Shown: positions 51,193 through 61,080, counted from the first letter of the stretch. The stretch: DNA of 64,000 bases from 21-14-0-10-47-8 sp966211795 (GCA_966211795.1 CBIHNW010000016.1:66493-130492); one strand, 5' to 3'. Notes: a model not told the origin generated them from the letters alone. Translations and numbers: made by a program.

Positions 51193-52062
51193 TTACTGGA
51201 TCAGGAAGATCCATTTGTCCACGACAGGGACGAATAGGAAAACCAGGACGCTGAGATTGACCCACATAAAGAAGGCGAGCCATCGCTGCTGGCCTTCGGA
51301 CTTATAGAAGCGGAAAAATTCCTGCATCATCTTGAAGCCGAAGGGCACGACCGCGATCAAATACACCCAGCTGGCATGAATGAACCAAGGCGAAGCGATC
51401 GCAAACGCCACGTATAGAAAAGTCCAAAGTCCCATATGGTACAAAGTTTTATGGATTCCCAAGGCGGCCGGCAAAGTCGGCACTCCCCCTTTGGCGTAAT
51501 CATCTTTGAATTTGATCGCCAGGGCCCAGAAGTGCGGCATCTGCCACAGAAACAAAATCATGAAGAGGTAAATTGAATCAAAATTCAAAATATTGGCGTC
51601 GTTGGCCGCATAGCCAATGGTCACTGGCAATGCCCCTGGAATGGCTCCCGGAATCGCGGCAAAAATCCATTTTGGTTTCCACCAATAAGTGTAGACACCG
51701 TTGTACAAAATCACCGTGGCCCAACCCAGCCAGCAGGCCATTTCTGAACACTTCAAAAGAAGGTCCGATCCGATCACCAAAAATGCGACGGCCAGAATTC
51801 CACCGGCAGCGGGAGTGATTTGACCCGTCGCAATCGGACGTTTCGAAGTGCGCGGCATCTTTTGATCGATTTTATACTCTTGCACCTGGTTCAGGGCCAG
51901 ACTGCCCGAGCTTAAAAAAAACAATCCGCCGATCAGGTTGAGGAAATGCGCCCACTGAAATGTATTTTCAATGGCAAAGCTGGTGGCATATCCCGCGACT
52001 CCGCTGAGCACGACAAAGATCACAATTCCAAATTTAGTCAGATCGGCATAAGTGCGAAACAT
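51193..52062 (-). CDS. ctaB: Protoheme IX farnesyltransferase
   Basis: About 289 residues from ATG 52062; GTG 52077, with AGG 7 bases before it, is an alternative. Eight to nine membrane helices; the prenyl-diphosphate site NQVQEYKIDQKMPRTSKRP with its two Asp is intact, as is a second acidic loop near FKDDYAKGGVP. It makes heme O for the adjacent cytochrome oxidase. Confidence 0.95.
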   Translation of the reverse strand: MFRTYADLTKFGIVIFVVLSGVAGYATSFAIENTFQWAHFLNLIGGLFFLSSGSLALNQVQEYKIDQKMPRTSKRPIATGQITPAAGGILAVAFLVIGSDLLLKCSEMACWLGWATVILYNGVYTYWWKPKWIFAAIPGAIPGALPVTIGYAANDANILNFDSIYLFMILFLWQMPHFWALAIKFKDDYAKGGVPTLPAALGIHKTLYHMGLWTFLYVAFAIASPWFIHASWVYLIAVVPFGFKMMQEFFRFYKSEGQQRWLAFFMWVNLSVLVFLFVPVVDKWIFLIQ

Positions 52063-52175
52063 GCCCTGTGATAACACAATTCAACCTATTTGGAATTTGG
52101 AATGTCATCCCAGAAAAAATAAATGGCCGGACTTGCAGCCTGCGGTTTCGGAATGTTAACGCGATATTGCTACAG

Positions 52176-52218
52176 AAAAAGGGAAGGCACCCGAAAACCT
52201 GGGTTTCCGGGTAGGCAC
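52176..52218 (-). terminator. Terminator after the cox operon
   Basis: An imperfect stem (ACCCGAAAACC and GGTTTCCGGGT) follows the coxD stop and, on the minus strand, ends in CTTTTT. It separates coxD from ctaB. Confidence 0.6.
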
Positions 52219-52221
52219 TTT

Positions 52222-52557
52222 TTAGAGTGTCGAGCCTTGAGTGGCCCGCGTGTAGATGTCCAGTGCGCAGATGAAGAATAAGAGCAACAGGAAGAAGAAT
52301 CCGGCGGCGAAGATCAGGCGATTGGATTTCACGTCATATTTCAGACCCATGAAAAAACCCATGACCAAAAGTGCCTTAGCGAGAGCGATCGTGAAAGCGA
52401 CCGGAGCCGCCATCGCACCCAAATGCATTCTTGAAGTCGCAACCGTTAAAGCCGTCAGAAGCAAAAGCGCACCTGCAACCCGACCCAGAACATTGAACGG
52501 AACGATGTGGTGTCCGCCGGGTTGGTTATCGTGATCGTTTTGTTGATTGTTTGCCAT
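52222..52557 (-). CDS. coxD: Cytochrome c oxidase subunit IV (caa3 type)
   Basis: 111 residues with three membrane helices; GALLLLTALTVATSRMHLG and FTIALAKALLVMGFFMGLKYD fit the prokaryotic subunit IV family. N-terminus is His/Asn-rich. SD GGAGAGCAAC. Last gene of the cox operon, 9 bases after coxC. Confidence 0.9.
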   Translation of the reverse strand: MANNQQNDHDNQPGGHHIVPFNVLGRVAGALLLLTALTVATSRMHLGAMAAPVAFTIALAKALLVMGFFMGLKYDVKSNRLIFAAGFFFLLLLFFICALDIYTRATQGSTL

Positions 52558-52566
52558 GTTGCTCTC

Positions 52567-53232
52567 CTAGCCGATCAAATAAAGTAGTGGAAAGAGGAAG
52601 ATCCAAACCAAGTCGACGATGTGCCAGAAAATTCCGACGCCCTCGACCGCAGTGTAATAGTGCGGATCGAAATCACCGCGCAAGTGACGGATCAAAACCC
52701 AAGTGATCAGACCCATTCCCACCAGGACGTGGATCCCGTGCAGGCCCGTCATGCTGAAATAGAATCCGAAATACATTCCCAAGTTCTGCGCGATCGCGTG
52801 TTCACCGTGGAAGAATTTTCCCGGCAACAAGCCTTCATGGAACTTGTGCGAGTACTCGATGTACTTGATGCTCATGAAGATCAAACCGCAAACGATGGTC
52901 GTGATCAATGACATGGTGGCTTTGCTGTTTTTACCCACTTGGATAAAGTGAATGCCCAAAGCCATGGTCCAAGAGCTCAAGATCAGAACAACCGTGTTCA
53001 CCGAACCGTATCGCCAGTCCAGATGGCTCGCACCTTCCGAAAAAGTCGCCGGGTACAACGAGTGCATCAAGAAGTAGCCAACAAAAAGACCACCGAACAT
53101 CAGGATCTCGGTTGTCATGAACAACCAGATGCCCTCTTTCGCGCTCAGGAATTCGTGCATGGCATCTTTAAAGTGATGCGCAAAATGGTGTTTGTGATCA
53201 CCCTTAGTAGCTGAATGATTACCTGTACTCAT
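52567..53232 (-). CDS. coxC: Cytochrome c oxidase subunit III
   Basis: About 221 residues from ATG 53232, overlapping the end of coxA. Seven membrane helices; WLFMTTEILMFGGLFVGYF, ILSSWTMALGIHFIQ and FYFSMTGLHGIHVLVGM with the final HIVDLVWIFLFPLLY identify subunit III. His-rich N-terminal tail. Stabilises subunit I and proton uptake. Confidence 0.96.
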   Translation of the reverse strand: MSTGNHSATKGDHKHHFAHHFKDAMHEFLSAKEGIWLFMTTEILMFGGLFVGYFLMHSLYPATFSEGASHLDWRYGSVNTVVLILSSWTMALGIHFIQVGKNSKATMSLITTIVCGLIFMSIKYIEYSHKFHEGLLPGKFFHGEHAIAQNLGMYFGFYFSMTGLHGIHVLVGMGLITWVLIRHLRGDFDPHYYTAVEGVGIFWHIVDLVWIFLFPLLYLIG

Positions 53233-54808
53233 ATGGCCCCGCTGTAACGACTGGTTCGACATCAAAGTTATGGTGTGGAGGAGGAGACTGAACAGTCCAC
53301 TCCAACGTTTTTGCTCCCCAAGGATTGTCTGGCGCTGGCTTTCCGCTGACCAGGCACTGGATGATAGTCGCCAAGCCGATCAAGAAGCCGATACCGATCA
53401 ACCAAGAACCCATTGTCGAAATTCGATTCAAGGATTCATAGGCCGGAAGATAATCGAAGTAACGTCGTGGCATTCCCATCGCGCCCAAAACGAACTGAGG
53501 GAAGAAGGTCACGTTGAAACCGATGAAGATGAACACGAAAGACATTCGCGCCCAAGATTCATGGTACATTTTGCCGAACATCTTTGGCAGCCAATAGTAA
53601 AAACCACCCATCAACGCCATCAATGTTCCACCCACCATCACATAGTGAAAGTGCGCGACCACAAAGTAAGTGTCGTGGAAGTGAACGTCCAAACCGATAA
53701 CCGCCAGCATGATTCCGGTCACGCCACCGATCGCAAACAGGAACAAGAATCCCAGCGCGAACAGCATCGGCGATTGGAAAGAAATCGATCCACGGTACAA
53801 AGTCGCCAACCAGTTGAACATCTTGATCGCCGTCGGCACACCCACCAGCATCGTCAAGAAAGAGAACACAACACCCGCGACTTCAGATTGACCTGAAACG
53901 AACATGTGGTGGCCCCAAACGAAGAACGATACGGCCGCAATACCCAATGAAGAGAAAGCGATCGCCGTGTAGCCGAAGATCGTCTTGCGCGAAAACGCCG
54001 CGATCAATTCCGAAACCACACCCATCGCCGGCAAGATCATGATGTAAACTGCCGGATGCGAGTAGAACCAGAAAAAGTGCTGGAACAACACCGGGTCTCC
54101 ACCCAACTCAGGATTGAAGATACCGACTCCGAACAAACGTTCGGCCGCGAGCAAAAGCAAAGTGATCGCCAAAACCGGAGTCGCAATCACCTGCAAAATC
54201 GCCGTTGAATAAATTGCCCAAACAAACAACGGAATGCGAGACATCGTCATGCCCGGCGCGCGCAGCTTGTGAACGGTCACGATAAAGTTCAATCCGGTCA
54301 GGATCGAAGACATTCCCATGATGAACGCTGCCAACACCATCTGCACAACCGCCGTGCTGGTTTTGATCGAGTAAGGTGTGTAGAACGTCCAACCCGTATC
54401 AATGTGCTTCGTGAACAAAGTGGTCAGACCCAAAATCGCGCCTGCCATGAAAACGTACCAGCTCAGCAAGTTCAGTCGTGGGAACGCAACGTCCTTCGCA
54501 CCGATGTGCAGAGGCAGGAAGAAGTTTCCAAGAACTGCCGGAATTCCAGGAATGATGACCATGAAGACCATGATGGCCCCGTGGTAAGTCATAACCTGAT
54601 TGTATTGGTCACCGTTCGAAAAAATGGTCGGGCCGGCGCTGAACAATTCGGCGCGAACCAACAAAGCCATGATTCCGCCCAACAGGAAGAAGAACATGAC
54701 AGAGATCATGTACATCAAGCCGATGCGTTTGTGATCCAAGCTGGTCAGCCAGGATTTAATCCCGGCAAATTCATTGATATAGTTTTTTCCAGATGAAGTA
54801 TGTGCCAT
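53219..54808 (-). CDS. coxA: Cytochrome c oxidase subunit I (A2-type caa3)
   Basis: 529 residues, twelve helices. The high-spin haem/CuB site is FWFYSHPAVYIMILPAMG, with HDTYFVVAHFHYVMV for the other His ligands. The usual HPEVY Glu of the D-channel is replaced by Ala next to a Tyr-Ser (YSHP), the mark of A2-type haem-copper oxidases. It reduces oxygen and pumps protons. SD TAGGAGAAC is present. Confidence 0.97.
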   Translation of the reverse strand: MAHTSSGKNYINEFAGIKSWLTSLDHKRIGLMYMISVMFFFLLGGIMALLVRAELFSAGPTIFSNGDQYNQVMTYHGAIMVFMVIIPGIPAVLGNFFLPLHIGAKDVAFPRLNLLSWYVFMAGAILGLTTLFTKHIDTGWTFYTPYSIKTSTAVVQMVLAAFIMGMSSILTGLNFIVTVHKLRAPGMTMSRIPLFVWAIYSTAILQVIATPVLAITLLLLAAERLFGVGIFNPELGGDPVLFQHFFWFYSHPAVYIMILPAMGVVSELIAAFSRKTIFGYTAIAFSSLGIAAVSFFVWGHHMFVSGQSEVAGVVFSFLTMLVGVPTAIKMFNWLATLYRGSISFQSPMLFALGFLFLFAIGGVTGIMLAVIGLDVHFHDTYFVVAHFHYVMVGGTLMALMGGFYYWLPKMFGKMYHESWARMSFVFIFIGFNVTFFPQFVLGAMGMPRRYFDYLPAYESLNRISTMGSWLIGIGFLIGLATIIQCLVSGKPAPDNPWGAKTLEWTVQSPPPHHNFDVEPVVTAGPYEYR

Positions 54809-54821
54809 CTTGTTCGTTCTC

Positions 54822-55787
54822 CTACTTCAAGCTCTTGATGAATTCGATCAATGCGTTCAGTTGATCTTCAGAAAGCTGTCCCTGGAATGTCGGCATCACG
54901 CCTCGGGGGAAACCTTTCACAACTTTCGCATTCGGATTCAGAATTGATTCGCGGATGTAATTTTCGTCAGCTTTGACAGTGCTTCCATCATCCAACGGAC
55001 GGTCGGACGTGAAAGTCCCTTTCCAAGAAGGGCCCACTTTCGGGCTGCCGTCGATCGTGTGACAAGCGACGCAACCTTTGTCGGTGTAATACTTTTGGCC
55101 TTTTTGAGCGAGAGTCATGCCCTCTTCATTTTCCTGGATCCACTTTTCGTAATCCGCCATGGTGACGACTTTCATTTTCGCCAACATGCCCGAGTGAGTG
55201 GTTCCGCAGTATTCGGCACAGAAGATCTGGAAATCGCCCAGTTTTTCGGCCGTGAATGAAAGTGTCGAGTAGGTTCCTGGAACCACGTCCTGCTTGATAC
55301 GCATCGAAGGGATGTAGAATGAGTGGATCACGTCTCGTGAAGTCATGATCAACTTGATTGGCGTATTCACCGGAACAACGAATTCACCACCAGCTGTTTT
55401 GCCGCTCTTGTAGATGAATTCCCAAGACCATTGGCGTCCCATGACATGAACTTCGAGAGCATTTTCCGGCATTTGGCGCATTTGATGATAAACCCACCAG
55501 CCCCAAGCAAAGAATCCCAAGAAGAAAACCAGCGGGATGAAAGACCACAAAAATTCAAGGAAGGTGTTGTGGCTGATGTACGGGGTTTTGTCGGTCTCAG
55601 TTTTTCGTCGGTATTTCCAAACGAAGAAAATCATGCCGCCAATCAGGATCAGGCATGAAATCAAACTGCACCAGAGCAGGAAGGAATACAGATTGTCCAC
55701 CTGTCCAGCAATACCAGTCGCCTCGGGAGGCATGAAAGATCTCCCGTCTGCGAAAGCCTTTTCGGATAAAAACATCATCCACGTCAT
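54822..55787 (-). CDS. coxB: Cytochrome c oxidase subunit II with fused cytochrome c domain
   Basis: 321 residues. Two N-terminal membrane helices, then a cupredoxin domain with the CuA ligands in FCAEYCGTTHSGM. A C-terminal c-type cytochrome domain (GCVACHTIDG near residue 235, Met in GVMPTFQG) makes this a caa3 enzyme. It accepts electrons directly or from the membrane cytochrome c encoded upstream. Confidence 0.97.
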   Translation of the reverse strand: MTWMMFLSEKAFADGRSFMPPEATGIAGQVDNLYSFLLWCSLISCLILIGGMIFFVWKYRRKTETDKTPYISHNTFLEFLWSFIPLVFFLGFFAWGWWVYHQMRQMPENALEVHVMGRQWSWEFIYKSGKTAGGEFVVPVNTPIKLIMTSRDVIHSFYIPSMRIKQDVVPGTYSTLSFTAEKLGDFQIFCAEYCGTTHSGMLAKMKVVTMADYEKWIQENEEGMTLAQKGQKYYTDKGCVACHTIDGSPKVGPSWKGTFTSDRPLDDGSTVKADENYIRESILNPNAKVVKGFPRGVMPTFQGQLSEDQLNALIEFIKSLK

Positions 55788-55825
55788 TGAGCAGTCTCCT
55801 CACTACTTAAACTTGCTGCCAAAAC

Positions 55826-56677
55826 CTATGTTTGTTCTTTTCGAGAACGCACCCAAAATGGCAGCATCACTGCCACCAAAGCCAAAATAATTCCGATCCC
55901 GCCGGCCTTCATCACGTTGGTCGCGTAAAGAACGTACTTACTTTGTTTCGGATCATAATGAAAACAGTACCAGATCATACGATCGACAAAGGTGCCGATC
56001 TTGCCTTCACCCGCCTCATTCAGAGCCAAGCGAAAGGTCTTTTCGTCAAAAATAATTCCGTGCAGATATCTTGAAATCTTCCCACCCGGAGTTGTCACGA
56101 TCGCGGCGGAGGCGTGAGCCCACTCTTGAGTGTCTTCTTTCCACTGATATTTAAAGCCGACTTGCGAAGTGAGTTTGTGAATCGTTTCCTCGTCACCTGT
56201 CAGGAAGTGCCAACCAGCGGCGGCTTCGGGACGCTTGTAAAGCTTGAGATAGCTCTCTTTTTTCTTCGCGGCGAGATCAGAATTTTCGCGGGGATCAAAG
56301 CTGATCACCAAGTATTGATATTGTTTTCCGATCGTCCAATCCAAATTCTTGATCGCATCGACCACGCCGTTCAGATGAAAGCTGCACAAACCCGGACAAG
56401 AATAATAAACCAAACTGACCAAAACAGGATTCACGCCATTATAGAAGCTGCCGAGCGTGACCAATTCGCCTTTTTCATTCTTGAATTTCAAATTCAAATC
56501 CAAGCTGTCGCCCAAATGTTCGGTGATACCGACATCTTTCAGCTCGCGAGCTTGCTGGTCTGATGTCGGAGCCGCTTTGATCTCGTCTGCAGGATGCGCC
56601 CACAATGAAGCGCCACCAAGCAGAAGCACCGCCAGCAAGAGAGATTGGAATGAGAGGGAGGATTGAAGTTTCAGCAT
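55826..56677 (-). CDS. SCO1/SenC-family copper chaperone
   Basis: 283 residues from ATG 56677, overlapping the cytochrome c stop. It has a signal/anchor segment, a thioredoxin-like domain with the CuA-site copper motif SCPGLC and the His in SRYLHG, and a second C-terminal membrane helix (GIGIILALVAVMLPFWV), which most Sco proteins lack. It should load copper into CuA of subunit II. Confidence 0.93.
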   Translation of the reverse strand: MLKLQSSLSFQSLLLAVLLLGGASLWAHPADEIKAAPTSDQQARELKDVGITEHLGDSLDLNLKFKNEKGELVTLGSFYNGVNPVLVSLVYYSCPGLCSFHLNGVVDAIKNLDWTIGKQYQYLVISFDPRENSDLAAKKKESYLKLYKRPEAAAGWHFLTGDEETIHKLTSQVGFKYQWKEDTQEWAHASAAIVTTPGGKISRYLHGIIFDEKTFRLALNEAGEGKIGTFVDRMIWYCFHYDPKQSKYVLYATNVMKAGGIGIILALVAVMLPFWVRSRKEQT

Positions 56678-56678
56678 T

Positions 56679-57212
56679 TTATTTTGCGGTTTTTGCAAAC
56701 TCCGCAACTTTGGCTGGATCTTCTTTCACTTTCGCTTTGGTGATCGAATCGATGAATTGAACCAAGGCCCAACGATCCACCGTTTTCAAGTGACCGAACG
56801 AAGCCATCGATGTGCCCGGAATACCGTGAGAGACCACATCGAACCATCCCAAGTAACCGCCGCCTTTTTTCCAAGGACCTTCGACCAAGTTACGTGGACG
56901 TGGATTCAACGCTTGTCCCGCAGGGCCGTCACCGTGACCTTCAGGTCCGTGGCACATGGCGCAGTTCTGTGAGAAAACTTTCGCGCCGTATTTCACCATA
57001 TCTGGATTGGAAACCCACGGCTCGGTGATCTTCGAAACATCAATCGCAGGTTCTGCGGCCACTGTTTGTGACGGAGGATCCTGAACGTTTTCTTTCAGAT
57101 CAATGCCGGGATGAATGGCAACGATGTAAATGAAAAAGACAAAAACGAACGCCATTGAAAACATAAAGGCGATCATTCCACCATGATTGTACTGGTCACG
57201 ATTGTCAGACAT
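56679..57212 (-). CDS. Membrane-anchored mono-haem cytochrome c
   Basis: 177 residues. One N-terminal membrane helix (IAFMFSMAFVFVFFIYIVAI), a linker, then a class I cytochrome c with CAMCHG near residue 90 and a Met in GTSMASFG. Probably carries electrons to the caa3 oxidase. It is the first gene of the cox operon, after a 141-base gap that should contain the promoter. Confidence 0.94.
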   Translation of the reverse strand: MSDNRDQYNHGGMIAFMFSMAFVFVFFIYIVAIHPGIDLKENVQDPPSQTVAAEPAIDVSKITEPWVSNPDMVKYGAKVFSQNCAMCHGPEGHGDGPAGQALNPRPRNLVEGPWKKGGGYLGWFDVVSHGIPGTSMASFGHLKTVDRWALVQFIDSITKAKVKEDPAKVAEFAKTAK

Positions 57213-57353
57213 AGATGAAGGGACTCCTCACGCACAGACACTCTCGAGTTCGCAACAGAGCCAACTCTCAGAGTGTGTTTGAATACTTAACCGACCATTT
57301 GGGAACTTAATTGAAAATAAAATGATCGGCAAGAAAGAGGACAGTCCGGATGA

Positions 57354-58151
57354 TCAATGACAAAATGCGAAAGAGTCGACGAGATCAACAAAAGCGCTCG
57401 GATTCTCAGCATTCGTGCAGTGTCCCTGCCCCGCGATGATTTGAAATTTTGAATTTTTCATCAAACCAGCCATCGCTTTTGAATCTTCCATCGGCAACAA
57501 GTTGTCATGCTCACCGTGCAGAACCAAAACAGGATGCCCGATTCGTGAGCATTCTTGGCGAACGTCTAGACCGTCCAATGCTTTTAAGACACCGGCACCG
57601 ACGGTTTTCACCGCATGGAATGCATCTTCAACCACGATTTGGCGGAAAAAGTCGGACTCGGGATTATTATTATAGATCGTCGAACCCATCACGACAGACA
57701 CCAGCTCTTTGCTGGCCTTCATTTGTTCGAACGCTTCAGTCATCGAATCTTGGAAAGTCACGCCCGTTGCCCCAACTGGGTCCAACAAAACGGCCTTGCG
57801 GAAAAGGTGCGGAGCTTTTTCCAACATCAGCGCGGCAATCAATCCACCAGTCGAGTGTCCGACCACATGAACCGGACCTAGACTTTTCTCTTCGATCAAA
57901 GAAATGAAGTCTTTGGCAAAAAGGTGCATGTCGATGTCTTCTTGGGATTTCGGCGCCATGCTTTTGCCACAGCCACGAAATTCAACCAGAATCATCGATC
58001 CCTTCAGATTCTTGCCTTCGGCTTTACGGCGCCATTCTTGTTCGGCTGGATACCACCAGCGATTCGACGCCAGGTTGCCGTGAATGAAAACCGTGTTTTC
58101 AGGAAGAATATTTGGAATCACTTCATAGTTGATGTGGTTGTGCAAAGGCAT
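57354..58151 (-). CDS. Alpha/beta hydrolase (cytoplasmic, Ser nucleophile)
   Basis: 265 residues without a signal peptide. Oxyanion HGNLASNRWW, nucleophile elbow GHSTGG, catalytic Asp in HGEHDNLLP and His in GQGHCTN, a complete triad. It belongs to the general esterase/thioesterase/lactonase group. Third gene of an operon with a second hydrolase (start touches its stop) and an SDR. Perhaps it releases an acyl product made by the neighbouring synthase; this is inference. Confidence 0.9.
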   Translation of the reverse strand: MPLHNHINYEVIPNILPENTVFIHGNLASNRWWYPAEQEWRRKAEGKNLKGSMILVEFRGCGKSMAPKSQEDIDMHLFAKDFISLIEEKSLGPVHVVGHSTGGLIAALMLEKAPHLFRKAVLLDPVGATGVTFQDSMTEAFEQMKASKELVSVVMGSTIYNNNPESDFFRQIVVEDAFHAVKTVGAGVLKALDGLDVRQECSRIGHPVLVLHGEHDNLLPMEDSKAMAGLMKNSKFQIIAGQGHCTNAENPSAFVDLVDSFAFCH

Positions 58152-59147
58152 TTAGTACTCCTTGGTCAGCTGGATTTCTCCACCTGGAAATTTCACGATG
58201 CCCGTGAAAGGATCGGCTTCATAAGTCGATTCCTGTCGAAGCGTCGTCGTATTATTGATAATGGACATCACCCATGATGCAGAAAAGCGTGGCACGTCTT
58301 CGGGGATTTTATGTTCAGAGTTGGCGATGATCAGCTTGCTGGCGCGAATCGAAACTGGAACCTGCGTCCAGAATTCTTCCAGAATTCCGCGTGGAATGTA
58401 CTGATCCCGCCCCGCGATCACGAGGTGAAAAGAATTTGGCGGCATTTTTTTCGCTGCATCCAAAGACTTGTACTTGCGAATGCCGAGGCCCATACGGAAA
58501 ATCGCTTCCAATTTGTAAGGATTCTCGAGCACGACAGGCTCAACTGAAGGGTAAGTGGAATAAACGATTTGGCGGAAGAAATAAGCATAAAGCTCATCAT
58601 CCGTTGCTGTATTCCAAGGAGCCACCTGGCGAGTGTACCAGATTTGCGACATGATCCAGTCATTCTGTGACTTGAGCGGCTCGGTGTAAGGAGCCATCGC
58701 GATCAACTTGCCGACTTCTTCCGGGTAAGTTCCCGCGTACAAAATCCCCAGACCACCACCGTAAGACAGACCCACCAAATTCAATGGCGTTTCGAGCTTT
58801 AAGGTGTGAATCAGGTCGTGCATGTCCTGCACTTGATCTTCAATTTGAATGTCCGCAAGGACTGGTGCGTACATCAACAAAGTCTGGCCCATGCCACAAG
58901 GATCAAAGCGAAGAACTCCGAAACCTTGGGAAATCAATTCATCCGCGAATCGATCCCACTGAGTGGTTGAATAAGTCAGTCCGTTCAACAGCACGACTGT
59001 GGGATGTCCTGGTTTTGCGTAAGACCAATCCACATACAGCTGATGGTCTTTGCGAACCGTCACGAAGCCTTTCAGGCCTTTTGCATTGATGTCGGTTGCA
59101 AACAACCAACAAGGAACCAATAGGATGAGAAGAAGAAATTTCATCAT
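58152..59147 (-). CDS. Exported alpha/beta hydrolase
   Basis: 331 residues with an N-terminal signal (MMKFLLLILLVPCWLFA). Nucleophile elbow GLSYGG, Asp in IAGRDQYIP and His in NSEHKIP complete the triad. It overlaps the SDR stop by 4 bases. The leader suggests periplasmic action, in contrast to its cytoplasmic neighbour, so the cluster may handle the same lipid on both sides of the membrane (inference). Confidence 0.88.
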   Translation of the reverse strand: MMKFLLLILLVPCWLFATDINAKGLKGFVTVRKDHQLYVDWSYAKPGHPTVVLLNGLTYSTTQWDRFADELISQGFGVLRFDPCGMGQTLLMYAPVLADIQIEDQVQDMHDLIHTLKLETPLNLVGLSYGGGLGILYAGTYPEEVGKLIAMAPYTEPLKSQNDWIMSQIWYTRQVAPWNTATDDELYAYFFRQIVYSTYPSVEPVVLENPYKLEAIFRMGLGIRKYKSLDAAKKMPPNSFHLVIAGRDQYIPRGILEEFWTQVPVSIRASKLIIANSEHKIPEDVPRFSASWVMSIINNTTTLRQESTYEADPFTGIVKFPGGEIQLTKEY

Positions 59148-59893
59148 AATACGATACCGCCATCAACGCTGATCACCGTTGCATTGATGTAGCTGGCTTG
59201 CTCGCTGGCCAGGAACATGACGGCGTTTGCGATATCCGCAGTTTCGCCCATGCGTGCCACTGGCACCTTCGCCACCATTCCGTCGATCACCTCTTTCGGC
59301 ATCGCCTTGGTCATCGCGGTCGTGATGAAGCCCGGAGCAACCGCATTCACGGTCCAACCTTTGCGGCCCAATTCTTTACCCAAAGTTTTTGTCATACCAA
59401 TCACGCCAGACTTGGCAGCGGCGTAGTTGGTTTGGCCAAAATTTCCGTACAAGCCAACAACGCTTGAAATGTTGATGATGCGCTTGTTGGTGGAGGCGGC
59501 GTTGAATTTCTCAAACAGACCTTTGGTCACGTTGAATAGGCCGGTCAAATTCGTCGCGATCACCGCGTCCCATTCGGTGTGACCCATTTTTGCGAAAGAT
59601 TTATCACGAGTGATGCCGGCGTTATTGACCAAAACATCAACCGCCCAAGGAAGGCTTGCGGTGGCTTGCGCGACGGAATCAACCGAAGTCACGTCAACCT
59701 TCGCCGTGTGCAATTGAGCCGAGAACGAAGACAGTTCTTTTTTTGCGACTTCGAGAGCCTGCTCGCTGTAATCCCAAATGGAAACCTTGGCTCCGGTTTG
59801 AAGAAATTGCTGCACGATCTGGAAACCGATTCCTTGTGCTCCACCCGTAACGACGACATTTTTATTTTGAAAGCTGAACGTGATGTTGTTCAT
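59144..59893 (-). CDS. SDR-family 3-oxoacyl reductase (FabG/PhaB-like)
   Basis: 249 residues from ATG 59893 with GAGGGG upstream. Glycine motif VVTGGAQGIG, NNAGITRD, catalytic Ser in ISSVVGLYG and YAAAK, and the C-terminal VDGG, all classical FabG. It should reduce a 3-oxoacyl-ACP or -CoA with NADPH. First gene of the divergent hydrolase operon. Confidence 0.93.
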   Translation of the reverse strand: MNNITFSFQNKNVVVTGGAQGIGFQIVQQFLQTGAKVSIWDYSEQALEVAKKELSSFSAQLHTAKVDVTSVDSVAQATASLPWAVDVLVNNAGITRDKSFAKMGHTEWDAVIATNLTGLFNVTKGLFEKFNAASTNKRIINISSVVGLYGNFGQTNYAAAKSGVIGMTKTLGKELGRKGWTVNAVAPGFITTAMTKAMPKEVIDGMVAKVPVARMGETADIANAVMFLASEQASYINATVISVDGGIVL

Positions 59894-60063
59894 TTGATCC
59901 CCTCTTAAGTTTTGCTGACGGAACACTTCATTCCATAGAGCAAATGACCAAGTCAAAAAAATCCTTTACAATATCGCGTGAGATAGAGTCAATGCTCTAA
60001 ATTTTTTCGCTTGCATCTCGAATCAATTTTGATCAAAGACTAGGGTCTTCAAGGAGTTAACAC

Positions 60064-61071
60064 ATGCAAGAAATCAGACGCGCCACGATTGCCGGCACCG
60101 GAATGTATGTTCCTGAAAAAGTCGTTAAAAATCAGTACTTCAATGACATGTATAAAAAAGACATTGATACCTTCTTGAAAGAGCAGCGCAACATTTTTGA
60201 ACGACGATGGATGTCTCCCGAGCAAGCGACGTCGGATTTGATCGTTCCTGCCGCCGAAGAAGCCATGAAAAATGCTGGCATCACCGAGCGTGATTTGGAT
60301 TTAATCGTCGTGGCAACAGATACGCCAGACTATATGTCTCCATCGACCGCAGCTGTCGTTCAGCACAAATTGAAAGCAGTCAATGCCGGCACGTTTGATA
60401 TCAATTCAGCCTGTGCAGGCTTTGTCGCGGCTTTGGATCTGGCTTCGAAATACATCGCGGCCGACAAAAAATATAAAAACATTTTGGTCGTTGGTGCATA
60501 CGGCATGAGTAAATATTTAAACTTCGACGACTTCCGCATCGCGACTTTGTTCGCCGATGGCGCGAGCGCCGTTGTCGTTCAGCCTTCGAAAGACGAGACC
60601 GGCGTGATGGCGGCCGAGCTTTACACAGATGGTCAGTATCATGACTATATGGGAGTTTATGCAGGCGGAACGCATCAGCCAATCACTCATCAAGTCGTCG
60701 AGAACAAAGGCCACTTGCTGAATTTTGCGAAAAAAATTCCAATTGAGACCAACGGAACTCATTGGCCACGCCTGACAAATATTTTGATGGACCGCGTGCA
60801 GAAGCAACCGAACGACATCAAACACTTTTTCCTGACTCAGATTAACATCAACTCGATTCACGAAGCTTTGGACAATCTCAAGGTTCCTCGCACTTTATCG
60901 CATAACATTATGGATCGCTTTGGTTACACCGGATCTGCAGCCGTCGGCATGTGTGTCGCGGATGCGGCCCGTGCTCACAAATTGAAAAAAGGTGATTTGG
61001 TGATGATGTTGGGATCCGGCGGTGGATTGTCGATGGCAGCACTTGCCATGACCTGGTCTTACGATACATAA
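60064..61071 (+). CDS. 3-oxoacyl-ACP synthase III-like enzyme with altered catalytic residues
   Basis: 335 residues, KASIII/FabH length. The acyl-binding Cys is C117 in NSACAGF, and GSGGGLSMAAL closes the fold. The FabH His in HQAN is T258 (TQIN) and the Asn in GNTS is Y288 (GYTG), so the decarboxylative-condensation triad is broken. It may work as an acyltransferase or a non-decarboxylating or odd-substrate enzyme. SD AAGGAG. Followed by an acyl-CoA ligase gene after 9 bases. Confidence 0.9.
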   Translation: MQEIRRATIAGTGMYVPEKVVKNQYFNDMYKKDIDTFLKEQRNIFERRWMSPEQATSDLIVPAAEEAMKNAGITERDLDLIVVATDTPDYMSPSTAAVVQHKLKAVNAGTFDINSACAGFVAALDLASKYIAADKKYKNILVVGAYGMSKYLNFDDFRIATLFADGASAVVVQPSKDETGVMAAELYTDGQYHDYMGVYAGGTHQPITHQVVENKGHLLNFAKKIPIETNGTHWPRLTNILMDRVQKQPNDIKHFFLTQININSIHEALDNLKVPRTLSHNIMDRFGYTGSAAVGMCVADAARAHKLKKGDLVMMLGSGGGLSMAALAMTWSYDT

Positions 61072-61080
61072 AGGGACCGA

